Below, one piece after another: positions 46,451 to 57,479 of a stretch of 64,000 nucleotides of DNA. The stretch spans positions 162,302 through 226,301 of the forward strand of contig WELA01002258.1 in assembly GCA_009602735.1 (NCBI GenBank). Direction: 5' to 3'. Source of the stretch: Mesotaenium endlicherianum. Its lineage: Eukaryota; Streptophyta; Zygnematophyceae; Zygnematales; Mesotaeniaceae. The translations under genes were made by a program, and so were the position numbers. Position 1 is the stretch's first letter. Every line of letters starts with the position of its first letter. The notes beneath the pieces were generated by a model. That model was not told the DNA's origin. It saw only the letters and a program-made list of their open reading frames with translations, and ran no database searches.

Positions 46451-47627
46451 TCTTGGGGTGGTAGGCTCCTGGCCTACCGGCGCTGTCCAGCCGTCATAAG
46501 AGCTTCTTTTTCAGTCGGGGAGAGTCTTGCTTTCACTCCTTGCTGGTTTCTTGCATCATAAGTGTCATTAGAGGGTCTTCCACTCTTCCGGGCAGCCACG
46601 GGGTCCCTTTTNCACGGGGTCCCTTTTAATAACTCCGGTTTTCCATGGGTGTGGGTCCAGATTTGGATGTGGAAGGGGCTGCGTACACCCGCGTCGCCGG
46701 TACCTGTGAAGATGAAGGCACGGAGTGCTTGAAATCCAAGGTATCCACCTTTTGGGCCACTTCAATGATCTTTGAGAAGTCCGTCAAGTCGCGTAATTCC
46801 ACTTCCTTTGCCACCTTGGGTTTGAGGCCAAAGATGTAGCGGTCAATCTTCTCCTCGAGAGACATGTTGGGGATCTCAAGAGTGAGGGCGTGAAATCTGG
46901 ATGTATACTCTTGAACGGACGTCGTTTGCTTGAGATGGTGGAGCTTTCCTCGGGCAATCTTCTCCGCATTGATGGGCATGAATTGCTTCTTGAGGGCCTC
47001 ACGAAAATCTGCCCATCTTGCATATGATGGTGGGGGCTCTTGGCCGAGCATGGGGTGCGCCATAGCTTGATATATAGCCGCTTGATAGTTACGCCACCAT
47101 GATGTTGCTGCTCCACTAAGTAAGGTAACGGCAAAGGGAACGTATTCCTCCTCAGGTACTTCAAGGAACGCGAGGTAAGTCTCCACTTGGTAGAGCCATA
47201 AATTCAGGTTGGCACCTTTCCCGGGGTTGAAAGTGTCGGGTTTGCCGGGCTTGATGGGTTTCCTTGCTCTCGTTGGCTCTTGTGGAGGCGCTTGAGCCGG
47301 GGCTGGATTTTGAGCATTGCTCGCAATAGGGGCAACCATGGCAGCCATAGCTTCTCTTGACGCTTGCACGGTTGCTTCATAGGTAGCCAAGCCCACTTGG
47401 TTGTGGACGGTCATTATGAAAGCTGCCCACTTATTTGCGGGAACTCCTTGTGGTGGGGTCAACTTTTCTATAGCGGCTGCCACGGGATTTGACGGTGCTC
47501 CTCCTTGTGGTCCTTCTTGTTGTTGCAGATTTTCTTGAGTGGGCTCTCCCATCGGCGTTGGAGGAGGGTGTCTTGGAGAAGAAGGGCTTCCTTTGAAAGC
47601 TTGCTGTTGGTCTTGAGGATCGGCCAT
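46450..47627 (-). pseudogene. E6 gag
   Basis: Close to E3 Gag. The Pro/Gln-rich N-terminus has one copy of the 25-residue unit that E3 carries twice. The capsid core with [10 protein letters not shown] is well preserved. An assembly gap lies inside it at 46612. Broken. Confidence 0.85.
46612..46612. other. Second single-base assembly gap (N) with overlapping flanks
   Basis: CACGGGGTCCCTTTT stands on both sides of the N. Same explanation as at 46230. Confidence 0.85.
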
Positions 47628-47651
47628 CTTTTTGTGTTACCAAAGTGCCTA

Positions 47652-47664
47652 GCTTTGATACCAC
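47652..47664 (-). promoter_or_regulatory. E6 primer binding site
   Basis: Minus strand GTGGTATCAAAGC next to the 5' LTR. Confidence 0.8.
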
Positions 47665-48167
47665 TGTAGTGAAACAGATAGATAAAGTACTTAGTAAAAC
47701 AGAATATTTTATCTATTCAAGACAAGGATCTTTGAACACAAGTGGTAGCTTCTTGAAAGAGAGATGGCTTCTTGAAAGTTAATATATTTCTGGATTTTGG
47801 CAAGTACAAGAGTGGTTCTGGAATGTTTTTCTATGTTCTAGCTCTTGCTTATATACTTGCTACATAAGTAATTTCTAAGAAGGTGCTTGTTGATGTGTTG
47901 GCACCCAACACATCCCAAAACTTGCCACCTCTTTCTAGAATAATGTACACATGTCCTTTTGACCTAAAAATGGCACATTTGACTTTTGCCATGTGGAGTT
48001 CTTCTAGGTTTTTCCTCTAACTTCGAAAATGCCTTAGAAGGTTCAAAAGACACGAACCAAGTCACTAGAGTACCTATTCTCACTTGAACCCACATAATAC
48101 TACTCCAAACATATTTGAAAACATTAAAATATATGCAATCTAATATATAATAACTCAAATCACTACA
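47665..48167 (-). repeat. E6 5' LTR (family II)
   Basis: 503 bp; TATA-like box at 47847-47856 and palindrome at 47892-47914, both on the layout of E3. Confidence 0.93.
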
Positions 48168-48172
48168 AAGGA

Positions 48173-50633
48173 CTTGCTTGATACCCTGTCTGGTGCTAAA
48201 GTGTTCAGTTTGATAGATCTTAAGAGTGGTTATTATCAAATCAGAATTGCTGAGAGGGACGAACACAAACCTGCTTTTTGCACACGTTAAGGACATTATC
48301 AATTCAATGTGACGCCATTTGGACTGACTAATGCTCCTGCAACCTTTATGGGTTTCATGAATGACATTTTCAGGCCTTACTTGGATAAGTTTGTGCAAGT
48401 CTTCTTGGATGATATTTTAATTTTCTCTAAAAATGAAGCTGAGCATGCTGAGCACTTAAACACAGTCATGGACACTTTAAGAACAAATTAATTATACGCT
48501 AAAATGAGCAAGTGTGATTTCTTCAAAGAAAGTATTGAATTCTTGGGCCACGTTGTCAGTAAAGCAGGCATTAGTGTGGATCTAAAGAAAGTCCAGACCA
48601 TAAGGGATTGGACAGTACCACAGTCTGTCTCGGAAGTTAGATCCTTCCTTGGGTTGGCTAACTATTATAGGACATTCATTGAAAATTATTCTACAAGGGC
48701 CAGTAAACTGACTAACCTTTCTTAGGACATAGGGTACGTGTGGGGGGAAGAGCAGCAAGCTGCCTTCCAGACCCTTAAAGATGCTCTTTGTTCTACCCCA
48801 GTCTTAACTATGTATGACCCCAGCAAACCTGTGCAGGTGGTTACTGATGCTTCTGACTTTGCCATGGGTGCTATTTTGTTGCAGCCCGCCGACAAAACCA
48901 CGAAGGATGGTAAGTTAAAGCGGGAGTGGCACCCTGTGCTGTATTAGTCTATGAAATTCAATCCAGCTGAGGTTAACTATTGTGTGCATGATAAAGAGCT
49001 GCTTGCTATCATTCATGTTCTCAAACAGTGGAGAGCATACTTACATGGTGAGGCTTTTACGGTGATTACAGATCACTAGCTCTGACTCACTTTCAGAAGA
49101 AGTCCAAGCTGTCGAGGAGGGAGAACCGCTGGAGCCAGATGCTGGAGCAAGTCCAGATGGACTACAAACCAAGGAAGTTGAATCTTGCTGATGCACTCTC
49201 TAGAAGACCTGACTTGCAAGAAAGGAACTTTAGTCAGCATGCTGCAAACAAGGTCCTATGTGCACGCACTTCATTAAAAGTCAAAGAGTCCTTCCTTGAA
49301 CAACTTAGGAAAGTCTACCTTTCTGACCCAACATTTGAGCCCAGCCCAACTGATGGTGCGTGTGTTGCTAATACACTCGAATATAGGTTGAAGGGAGGGG
49401 TCTGGATAACTGAAACTACTTCAGGACGACCAAAGTTGGTGATTCTTAATAACTTGGAACTAGGGTCTTTATTACTTAGGCAGGCTCATGACAATGTAGT
49501 GGGTGGACATTTGGGGCAAGCCAAAACTGTTGGCAAATTGGCAAAACATTATCATTGGAATGGGTTGCCTCGGGAGGTCTTGAACTATGTTAAGTCTTGT
49601 GATTAGTGTCAAAAAAATAAGTCTAGGCACACACCACCCGGGGGGCTATTACAACCCTTACCCATCCCAGCTGGACGCTGGGAAACAATATCCATGGACT
49701 GGGTGGTAACACTACCAAGAACTGCCAATGGGCATGATTCTATATTGGTAGTAGTGGAGAAATTGACAAAAATGGTCATTTTCATCCCCACCACTATCAA
49801 GGTGACTGCACTCGAAACTGCGAGACAGTTCTACAACCATGTAGTATGCCAACATGGGCTACCCTCTAATATTATCTCAGACAAAGACTCAAAATTTACC
49901 TCTACGTTCTGGAGAGCTTTAATGGGGTTAATGGGAGTCAAACAGCTGCTCAGCACAGCAAACCAACCTCAGACTGATGGGCAGATTGAACGAACTAACC
50001 GAGTTCTGCAAGAGGTGCTGAGAGCATATATTAACAAAGAACAAGATAATTGAGATCACCTGTTGCCTCAAATTCAATTTGCGGTCAACAGTGCGGTGCA
50101 CGTGTCAACAGGATAGGCTCCTTCTGAACTCAGTCTGGGTAGAGTACCTAAGTCTCCTTTAGATGTGCTAGGGAAGTCTTTAACTAACCTTGAGGGAATT
50201 GACAATCCGATATCTCTCCACTTAACTCAGGAGTTTGTTGACACCCTGTCAGAAGTCCAACACAATCTGCACAAAGTCCAGGAAAATCAACAAAAACGCG
50301 CTAATGAACTCCGTCGGGAGCTGACATTCTCAAAGGGGGATTTGGTCAAACTGCATTCTCAACACCTGTACCTGCCTGGTGTGGTCAAGAAAAAGCTTGG
50401 TCCGGTCTGGGTCGGTCCATATTCGGTGGTGCGTCGTGTCGGTCAGCACGCTTACAAACTGAACATGTCAGCGGAATACAAGGGTCACCTAGTCTTTAAT
50501 GTCTCCTTCCTGGAACCCTACATCAAGGGTGACGCTCTGTTCACCGGTCGGTTACCTGTCCAACCGGGCCGGTCCCAGCTGTCAGGGATGGTGACCCTGA
50601 GGAATATGAGATCGAGGAGATTTAGACGCTCCC
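48173..50633 (+). pseudogene. E4 pol, second part (reverse transcriptase, RNase H, integrase)
   Basis: It continues reverse transcriptase ([10 protein letters not shown]), RNase H, the integrase zinc finger (H-D-N-V-V-G-G-H), M-D-W-V-V, D-S-K-F-T-S-T-F-W and the GPY-type block. Solo LTR S3 interrupts it at 50633, just before the chromodomain. Broken. Confidence 0.85.
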
Positions 50634-51892
50634 TGTAATGAATCAGTTCATTATTTATTTAATTAATTGCATATATAAATATAACATTAAATAAGTATTA
50701 TGTCAGTATACTCACATGTGCGAGTTCATCTAAATGAATGAATGTTAATGTAATGCGAGTTTACTTACTTCGTCAAAAATGTCAGCAGGATGACTTTTGT
50801 ATCACAGTGTAGTTTGCTGACTTGTTGGGAAGGTCAGCAGGATGACTTTTGTATCATAGTATAGTTTGCTGAGATTTGTATATCAGTTATATATAGGATG
50901 TAATATCAGTAGGTTGACATCTAGTAAGCTCTCCTCATATTAGTCAGTATACTTAGCTTCAGTACGCTGAGGATAGATACATTCATTTAGATTATTATTT
51001 GTAGATTGGCACATGTGACCGTAGCATACCGAAAGTCGGAAGGTCGACTGAGATTCGGTGAACCGATGTCCTACCAGTGTGGTTAACTCCTGGGTGGGCG
51101 GAGCCGTCGTCAGTCAACTGAATAATTAGGACTTCAGTCAACCGACCAATTAATATGGTCGTTATACCTAGATCCGAGGGTCCCAACTTAACGGGTTTCC
51201 CACGAAACGGCGCACCTTGCGCCGTGGTCAACCAGGTGGTCACTAGGTACATAGCAGGCTGGGATCTCGTGGTCCCTCATTCTGGACAGTAGGCTTTACA
51301 GTCGGATTTCTACTTGCAAGTCATGTGTGCACTTTTGGGTTCGTTCTAATGACCAGCCTTCACGGAAATTAACATGGTTGCTTTGTCTGCGCTCCAAATG
51401 GGACAAACTAAGACTTTTCGGAAAGGTCTCGTCAAGATGCATCCGTTTCCGTTAAGTTTGCTCAATTTGAAGTAGTATTGGCAAAGTTATGCCCTCTGAA
51501 ATTTTGGGGTCACACAGCGGACAGATTCCATGGTTTTGCACCTAAGTCAGTGGGATGTGTTTTAGCTACATTATGGTCATCTGAATGAGAGCGCCTTTGC
51601 TATTCAGTCCCCTGACGTTGTGCATGTGCTATACATGCTTGCATGCCTGGTAGGCAAGAGGCCATGAGTTTCTAAAGGAGAAGCTCTACTCCTCAAGCTC
51701 GCCTCTTTCTTGTGCCTTGTATTCGCGTGCAACTATGGCACACTACGATGAGTGAATCAAGGGTTATAGATGAGTAAACGGAATTCATTGTAAGGGCAAA
51801 GATCGCTCCCTGATTTCACACGCTTCCACCTATCTCTGATTGTTTATATTTAAATGAAATATAGTAATCTTGAATAAGCAAGATTCATTTCA
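50634..51892 (+). repeat. S3: solo LTR of a separate family (IV), 1259 bp
   Basis: TGTAATGAATCAG...AAGATTCATTTCA with a perfect 5-bp duplication CTCCC (50629-50633 and 51893-51897). It is much longer than the family I LTR (about 720 bp). It shares the first and last dozen bases and several GTCAGC-type words with family I, but the interior could not be aligned with it by eye. No protein-coding signal is visible. A 40-bp unit is repeated at 50781-50820 and 50833-50872. It could be a solo LTR or a small non-coding LTR-like element. Confidence 0.82.
50781..50872. repeat. Two 40-bp direct repeats in S3
   Basis: Units at 50781-50820 and 50833-50872 differ at two positions. Each begins GTCAGCAGGATGAC and ends GTTTGCTGA, so each holds two half-dyad words like those of the family I U3. 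Confidence 0.85.
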
Positions 51893-51897
51893 CTCCC

Positions 51898-52053
51898 TCT
51901 GTTCGTCGATCATCTAAATATATCATGAAATATCTGGTCAGATGGAAGGGTTACGATGCCTCGGGGGATACTTGGGAATTTAAGGACCATCTGACCAATG
52001 CCAAAGGGGCGTTGAAACGATTCCAATTTCGGACGGCTTGGGCACCTCCCTAA
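51898..52053 (+). pseudogene. E4 pol, end (chromodomain)
   Basis: It reads [18 protein letters not shown], a chromodomain core matching the end of E7 Pol, and stops at 52051-52053. Confidence 0.88.
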
Positions 52054-52466
52054 TTGTCATTTCACTTGACATGGGAAGGTGATAGGAGGCCCTGTCTCCA
52101 ATTAAGTTGGAGGGAAAATGTGTGAGTAAATGACAGTTAGTGTGCGAGAAATGGACGAAAATTGACAATAAGGTGACAGCATAGTGCAGATGTGACAGTC
52201 AGGCCCACATTAAGCTAAGTTGGAGAGTGCCCACCACTCGGAAGGAGAAAGGGACCAACACTTCAACAATTCACTTATTCCATCCTGCACACACATTCAT
52301 CCGTTAATTCTCATTGCACTGCAGCCCCATTGACTCCTAATAATCACTCTGTAAGGTAAAATGGGAGCAAACCTACCACCATAATAATACCAACTATTTC
52401 TCTTCCTGCATGTCCTGTGACAAAGATTGAGATCCTACTAACTTATGCCCTGGTTATATGTGCAAG
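52054..52466 (+). repeat. E4 pol/third-ORF spacer with polypurine-like motifs
   Basis: TTAAGTTGGAGGG at 52102-52114 and TAAGTTGGAGA at 52216-52226, with GTGACAG words between. No coding signal. Confidence 0.75.
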
Positions 52467-54150
52467 ATGGCTCCCACCACACAAAAGGAAGACAGAAAAC
52501 GCAAGGCAGAAAGAGTTAGGAGGACAATGGAGCAATACCAGAAAGAGCTGGCGGCAACGTCCCTCACAAGGCGAGAACAAGATAGGGTCCGCAAACAACA
52601 AGAGGCGGCAGAAGAAGCACAGAGGAAGAAGGAGCAAGAGGCGGAAAGTCTCAGGAAAGTTGAGGAGGAGAGACAAAAGAAATAACAAGAGGAAGCGGCG
52701 TCAGCAGAGGAGGAGAGAAGGAAAAAGGCTGAAGCTGAGAGGCAAAAGAGCCTGGCACTTACAGATATACTGTGGTGGATGCCCAAACCTTTGATAATCT
52801 GAAGGAAGCAATACTGGCAGCCCAGGAGATCAACAAGGTGGAACAGAGAACAATGCTACAGAGGTAAGGAAATGAAGCTCTGGATAGGTACATTGAGACA
52901 CAAACGGGTGTGGTCCTCCACGAAGATTATGCTAAGATGGTGGGGTATACGGCAGAGCAGGCATGGTTTCTTGCAGATGACTCATAAGATAAGCCATTAC
53001 CAGTGCCTGGCATAGTGGGGGATCAGAGACTCATTAGGATGGTGAGCATGCAGCCCGATAGCTTTAAAAATACAATATTTTACCTGACATTGCTGCCAAT
53101 CTACAATGAAGTTGAGAGGAGGAGCTGGGCGTACTTGGCCAAGGAAATAGGGCAGCAGATGTTCTCCCCCCGCTGGTTTCCTTGTAAGCTGAAAAAGGCT
53201 GAGCATGGGCCACAGTACTACCAGCAGCTCACAGACTAGAGGTGGATGATCGTCACGAACAGAAAGCAGGAGTGTGACCGGGCTCACCGAGATGACTTCC
53301 ACTATGGGCTGCACGGCTACCTCATCCTACCACCTCACATTGACCCTTGGGACCCCAGGCTTAATGGGTGCCTGAGTAATATGAATGCAGAGACCAAGGA
53401 GCACAAGCGGAGGGGAAGGGACTATTTCTCTAAAGGGAAGCATGCCTTTGTCAAATGGGCAAAGAATGCAAGCCGGATAGATATCAGCAGGCTGAAGGCC
53501 AAGCAACCTCCAGCTCGTCCTAAGAAAGGGAGGTCAGTAGATTTTTCCATGTCTACTAGGGAGCAAGATGACTTGGTGGACGAAACCCCTACCCTCAGAG
53601 AGGAGGAAGATGAGGAGGATGAGGAAGAAGAATAGGGCAGAAAAGAAGCATCAAGTGCTGGTGCTTAGGAGACTCAGGGGCAGGCAGAAGCAGGGACCCT
53701 CAGGGCGCCAAAATCAGGTGTATGGAATGTGATCCCTACTGTGGGGGCAACAGGACCCCGCACTTGTTCTCCCAGTCCACCTGCCCAAACAGGGGAAGAA
53801 GCTGATCAGCCTGTACTTGGCAGCAGAGAAAGGCAGAAAACCCCAGAGGACAGGGGTAGAAGGAGAGGGACACGCGGAGTAGCCAGAGTTATGCCGGCCT
53901 CCCCCTTCGTTCAAGGACATGTACCTCTTGCCAATGTATTTTAGCATCCTACTGGAATGCCTGTCTATGTAAGGATCAACACCCAAGTGGTTGAAGAGCA
54001 GGCTACAATCCTTTGTTCTCCCCAAGGTTCAACTTTAGAACAAACAGGGTTCTTTAGAAGGCCAGCTGACAGACCTAGAGGACTGTCCAGATCTAGGTCC
54101 ATATCTCAGTCTCCTGATCCTGGAGCCCCAGGAACAACCTTTAAGACATC
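52467..54150 (+). pseudogene. E4 third ORF (coiled-coil protein), subtype b, broken
   Basis: It begins M-A-P-T-T-Q-K-E-D-R-K-R-K. The coiled coil, the central domain (A-K-M-V-G-Y-T, Y-N-E-V-E-R-R, L-P-P-H-I-D-P-W-D-P-R-L-N-G), an acidic patch near 53580-53635 and the Ser/Arg-rich end follow. All match the third ORF of E7. Broken by several changes. Confidence 0.83.
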
Positions 54151-54360
54151 AAAACCATCCTCTAGTCGAGCCTTGCTGGAGGTCTCTCTGTTTGCACCCC
54201 ACAACGGAAGTGGACTAAGGGTGGAGGTGACAGTTCACAGTCACTAGTGATCCCCATAGCTAGGCAACAGTGTTGAAGCAAGAGACAGGCGGTAGGAGGT
54301 TAGTTTTTATAGTTTCCTTACCAGCTAACTTTACTGCTTAAAATTGTCGAGGCGACAACA

Positions 54361-54377
54361 ATTTAAGTTAGAGGGAT
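54361..54377 (+). promoter_or_regulatory. E4 polypurine tract
   Basis: TTAAGTTAGAGGGAT directly precedes the 3' LTR at 54378. Confidence 0.8.
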
Positions 54378-54947
54378 TGTAATGAATCAGGACATTGGTA
54401 GATATAATATTCATTTAAATATAATAGTTAGTTTAGTATACTCGTAGATATAATATTCATTTAAAAATATTAGTTAATTAAGTTCAACCTGCTGAAATTT
54501 AGTTAATATTCATTTTGATGGACTTAATAAAATTATTAGTTTAATGACTTAGCCGGGAGTAGCAGGCTCAAGTCAACTTAGGTTAACTTGCTGACACATT
54601 CTTTGACAGCCGGCTGACTTCCGTACTCGATAGCAGCAAACTGCCTAGCTATGCATCTAAGTGCGGTGTGCTAGATGAGTGGCTAGATGACACCCTTAAG
54701 TTGGATGGCAATTCGGGATGATGGGAGATGGCTGTGGATATGGTTAGCCGAGGTCCTACCGACGTGGTTAACTCCCGGGGAGGCGGTGCCACTGCACTTG
54801 CCGTTGAACAGTAAACTCATTCCAGGTACATATGCTAGGTATTGCTCTCGAGTTCGGCATTCGAAAACAAGGCCAACTCTCTTGTACAGCTTACTGAGAG
54901 ATATATGAATCCAAGGCGAGAAGCCATTGATATGCACCGTCGTCTAG
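54378..54947 (+). repeat. E4 3' LTR, first part
   Basis: It starts TGTAATGAATCAGG and runs to TCTAG, where E7 is inserted; the rest lies at 63747-63939. The AT-rich duplication near its start is shared with the E4 5' LTR. Confidence 0.88.
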
Positions 54948-55665
54948 TGAAATGAATCGACTTACCAAATAGGCGATTAACAATTAATAAAGATCTTTAT
55001 ATCAGCAAGTAATCTTATGGTATTTTCGTTAACTAGTTAAACGGCAAAAGACAATACACTAGCAGGGAATAATACTCGTAAGTCAAATGCGAGTAAACTA
55101 GCATCAATGATGCAAATCAGTAAACTCATACATAAGCAAGGTTAGAAGACAGTGCGTATCAATGGCTTCTCGCCTTGGATTCAGAGTTCTCTCAGTAAGC
55201 TGTACAAAGAGTTGGCCTCGTTTCCGAATGCCGAACTCGAGAGCAATGCCTAGCATATGTACATGGAATGAGTTTACTGTTCAACGGTCAGTGCGATGGC
55301 ACCGCCTACCCGGGAGTTAACCACGTTGGTAGGACCTCGGTTAACCAAATCCACCGCCATCTCCCATCATCCCGAATAGCCATCCATCATAGGGATGTCA
55401 TCTGGCTATTCATCTAGCATATCGCACTTAGATGCATATCAAGGCAGTTCGCTGCTACCGAGTACGGAAGTCAGCTTGCTGTCAAAGAATGTGTCAGCAA
55501 GCTGACTTATATGGACTTTCAGCCTGCTGCTTTCGACTGAGTCATCAAACTGATAATTATGTAAAGTCCAGCAGACTGACTATTAACTAAAGTTCAGCAG
55601 GCTGAACTTAATTAACTATTATATTTAAATGAATATTATATCCACTAATATACTGATTCATTACA
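54948..55665 (-). repeat. E7 3' LTR (family I)
   Basis: 718 bp, TGAAATGAATCGAC...GATTCATTACA on the + strand. Polypurine tract at 55666-55678 (minus strand AAGTTGGAGGGAT). Confidence 0.93.
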
Positions 55666-55778
55666 ATCCCTCCAACTTAACTTGTTGTCGCCTCGACAAC
55701 ATTAAACTGCAGAAATTTTAAATAAGGGAACTGAACCTGACCAGCCTCCCTTACTGACTGCCTCTTCAGCGTGTCACC

Positions 55779-57479
55779 TTAAGGGGTTGTTCCTGGGGCT
55801 TCAGGATCAGGAGACGGAGATCTGGACCTAGATCTGGACAGCCCTCTAGGTCTGTCAGCTGGCCTTCTAAAGAACCCTGTTTGCTCTAAAGTTGGCCCTC
55901 GGGGAGAACGGAGGATGGTGGCCTGCTCTTCAACCACTTGGGTGTTGATTCCCACATAGACAGGCATTCCAGTAGGATGCTGAAATACATTGGCTAGAGG
56001 TACATGCCCCTGAGCGGAGGGGGAGGCTGGCATACCTCTGGCCCACCCGCGTGTCCCTCTTCTGGCACCCCTGTCCTCTGGGGATTTCTGTCTGTGTCTG
56101 CTGCCCAGTACAGTCAGATCAGCTTCTTCCCCTGCTTGGGCAGGTGGGCTGGGGGAGCGAGCGCGGGGTCCAGTTGTCGCCATAACGGGGATCACATTCC
56201 AAACACCTGATCGTGGTTCTTTAGGAAGCGCCCCTGCCTGTCCCTGGGTATCCTGAGTACCTGCTGCTGATGCTTCTCCTCTGCCTTGTTCTTCTTCCTC
56301 ATCCTCCTCATCCTCCTCCTCGGAGAGAGTAGGGGTCTCGTCCACTAAGTCGTCCTGCTCCCTAGTAGACATGGAGTAGTCTACCGACCTCCCTTTCTTA
56401 GGGCGCGCTGGAGGTTGCTTGGCCTTCAGCCTACTGATATCTATCCGGCCTGCATTCTTTGCCCATTTGACAAAGGCATGCTTTCCCTTAGAGAAGTACT
56501 CTCTTCCCCTCCTCCTATGTTCCTTGGTCTCTGCATTCATATTGCTCAGGCATCCATTCAGCCTGGGGTCCCAAGGGGCAATGTGAGGTGGTAGGATGAG
56601 ATAGCCGTCTAGGCCATAGTGGAAGTCATCCGGTTGGGCTCGGTCACACTCCTGCTTCTTATTTGTGACGGTCATCCACCTCCAGTCTGTTGGCTGCTGG
56701 TAGTACTGGGGTCCGTGCTCAGCCTTCCTCAGTTTACACGGGAACCAGTGGGGAGAGAACATCTGCTGTCCTGCTTCCCTGGCCAAGTACTCCCAGCTCC
56801 TTCTCTCAACTTCATTGTAAGCTGGCAGGAGTGTGAGGTAGAATACCGTATCCTTAAAGCTATCGGGCCGCATGCTCACCATCCGGATGAGTCTCTGATC
56901 TCCCACTATTCCCGGTATGGGGACCGGCTTGTCCTCTGAATCATCTGCGAGATACCGGGCCTGCTCTGCTGTATAGCCCACCATCTTAGCATAATCTTCG
57001 TAAAGGACCACGCCGGTGTGTGTCTCGATGTACCTGTCCAGTGCTGTAGCTCCTTCCTTCTGTAGCAGTGTTGTCTGTTCCAGCCTGTTGATCTCCTGGG
57101 CTGCCAGCAATGCTTCCTTCAGGTTATCGAAGTTTTGGCCACCCACCACAGTATACCTGTAAGTGGCCAAGCTCTTCTGTCTGTCCGCTTCAATCTTTTT
57201 TCTTTTCTCCTCTTCTGCCGCTGCCGCTTCTTCTTGCTGTTTCTTCTGTCTCTCCTCCTCAGCCTTCCTGAGGTTTTCCGCTTCCTGATCCTTCTTCCTC
57301 TGTGCCTCTTCTGCCGCCTCTTGTTGCTTGCGGACCCTTTCTTGTTCTCTCCTGGTGAGGGACGTCGCCGCCAGCTCCTTCTGGTATTGCTCCATTGTCC
57401 TCCTGGCTTCTTCTGCCTTGCGCTTTCTGTCCTCCTTTTGTGTGGTGGGCGCCATCCTGCACATGTAACCAGGGCACAA
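55779..57479 (-). CDS. E7 third ORF: coiled-coil protein of unknown function, subtype b
   Basis: 566 residues; a second Met at residue 9 (57455) begins M-A-P-T-T-Q and is the start shared best with other copies. Residues 12-105 form a charged coiled coil. Residues 106-310 form a conserved domain with T-Y-R-Y-T-V-V-G, Y-E-D-Y-A-K-M-V-G-Y-T, I-P-G-I-V-G-D-Q-R-L-I-R-M, Y-N-E-V-E-R-R, W-R-W-M-T and L-P-P-H-I-A-P-W-D-P-R-L. A basic stretch at 320-365 and a Glu/Asp patch at 386-397 follow. The end is Ser/Arg-rich. There is no signal peptide or membrane segment, so it does not look like an envelope protein. It stands where some LTR elements keep an additional gene. The position just before the inner Met reads GCAG/GATG, a plausible splice acceptor. 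I know no family for it; nucleic acid or particle binding is a guess. Confidence 0.85.
   Translation of the reverse strand: MCPGYMCRMAPTTQKEDRKRKAEEARRTMEQYQKELAATSLTRREQERVRKQQEAAEEAQRKKDQEAENLRKAEEERQKKQQEEAAAAEEEKRKKIEADRQKSLATYRYTVVGGQNFDNLKEALLAAQEINRLEQTTLLQKEGATALDRYIETHTGVVLYEDYAKMVGYTAEQARYLADDSEDKPVPIPGIVGDQRLIRMVSMRPDSFKDTVFYLTLLPAYNEVERRSWEYLAREAGQQMFSPHWFPCKLRKAEHGPQYYQQPTDWRWMTVTNKKQECDRAQPDDFHYGLDGYLILPPHIAPWDPRLNGCLSNMNAETKEHRRRGREYFSKGKHAFVKWAKNAGRIDISRLKAKQPPARPKKGRSVDYSMSTREQDDLVDETPTLSEEEDEEDEEEEQGRGEASAAGTQDTQGQAGALPKEPRSGVWNVIPVMATTGPRARSPSPPAQAGEEADLTVLGSRHRQKSPEDRGARRGTRGWARGMPASPSAQGHVPLANVFQHPTGMPVYVGINTQVVEEQATILRSPRGPTLEQTGFFRRPADRPRGLSRSRSRSPSPDPEAPGTTP

Larger units (their letters stand above)
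41583..48167 (-). mobile_element. E6: family II Ty3/gypsy chromovirus, inserted in pol of E4
   Basis: Perfect target duplication AAGGA at 41578-41582 and 48168-48172. LTRs of 503 bp differ at about 18 positions (3.6%). Gag lies at about 46450-47627 and pol at 42849 to about 46450. It is the same family and layout as E3, with pol closely similar. It contains two single-base assembly gaps (46230, 46612). Broken, with a handful of breaks, although the gaps make the count uncertain. Confidence 0.92.

Noticed and set aside
52443-52794. Alternative basic or Ser/Leu-rich frames over the E4 third ORF on both strands
   Set aside because: They overlap the coiled-coil coding stretch, which matches the third ORF of E7 in one frame only.
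55779-57479. Third ORF as an envelope gene
   Set aside because: No signal peptide, membrane anchor or Cys-rich ectodomain is visible; the protein is hydrophilic throughout.
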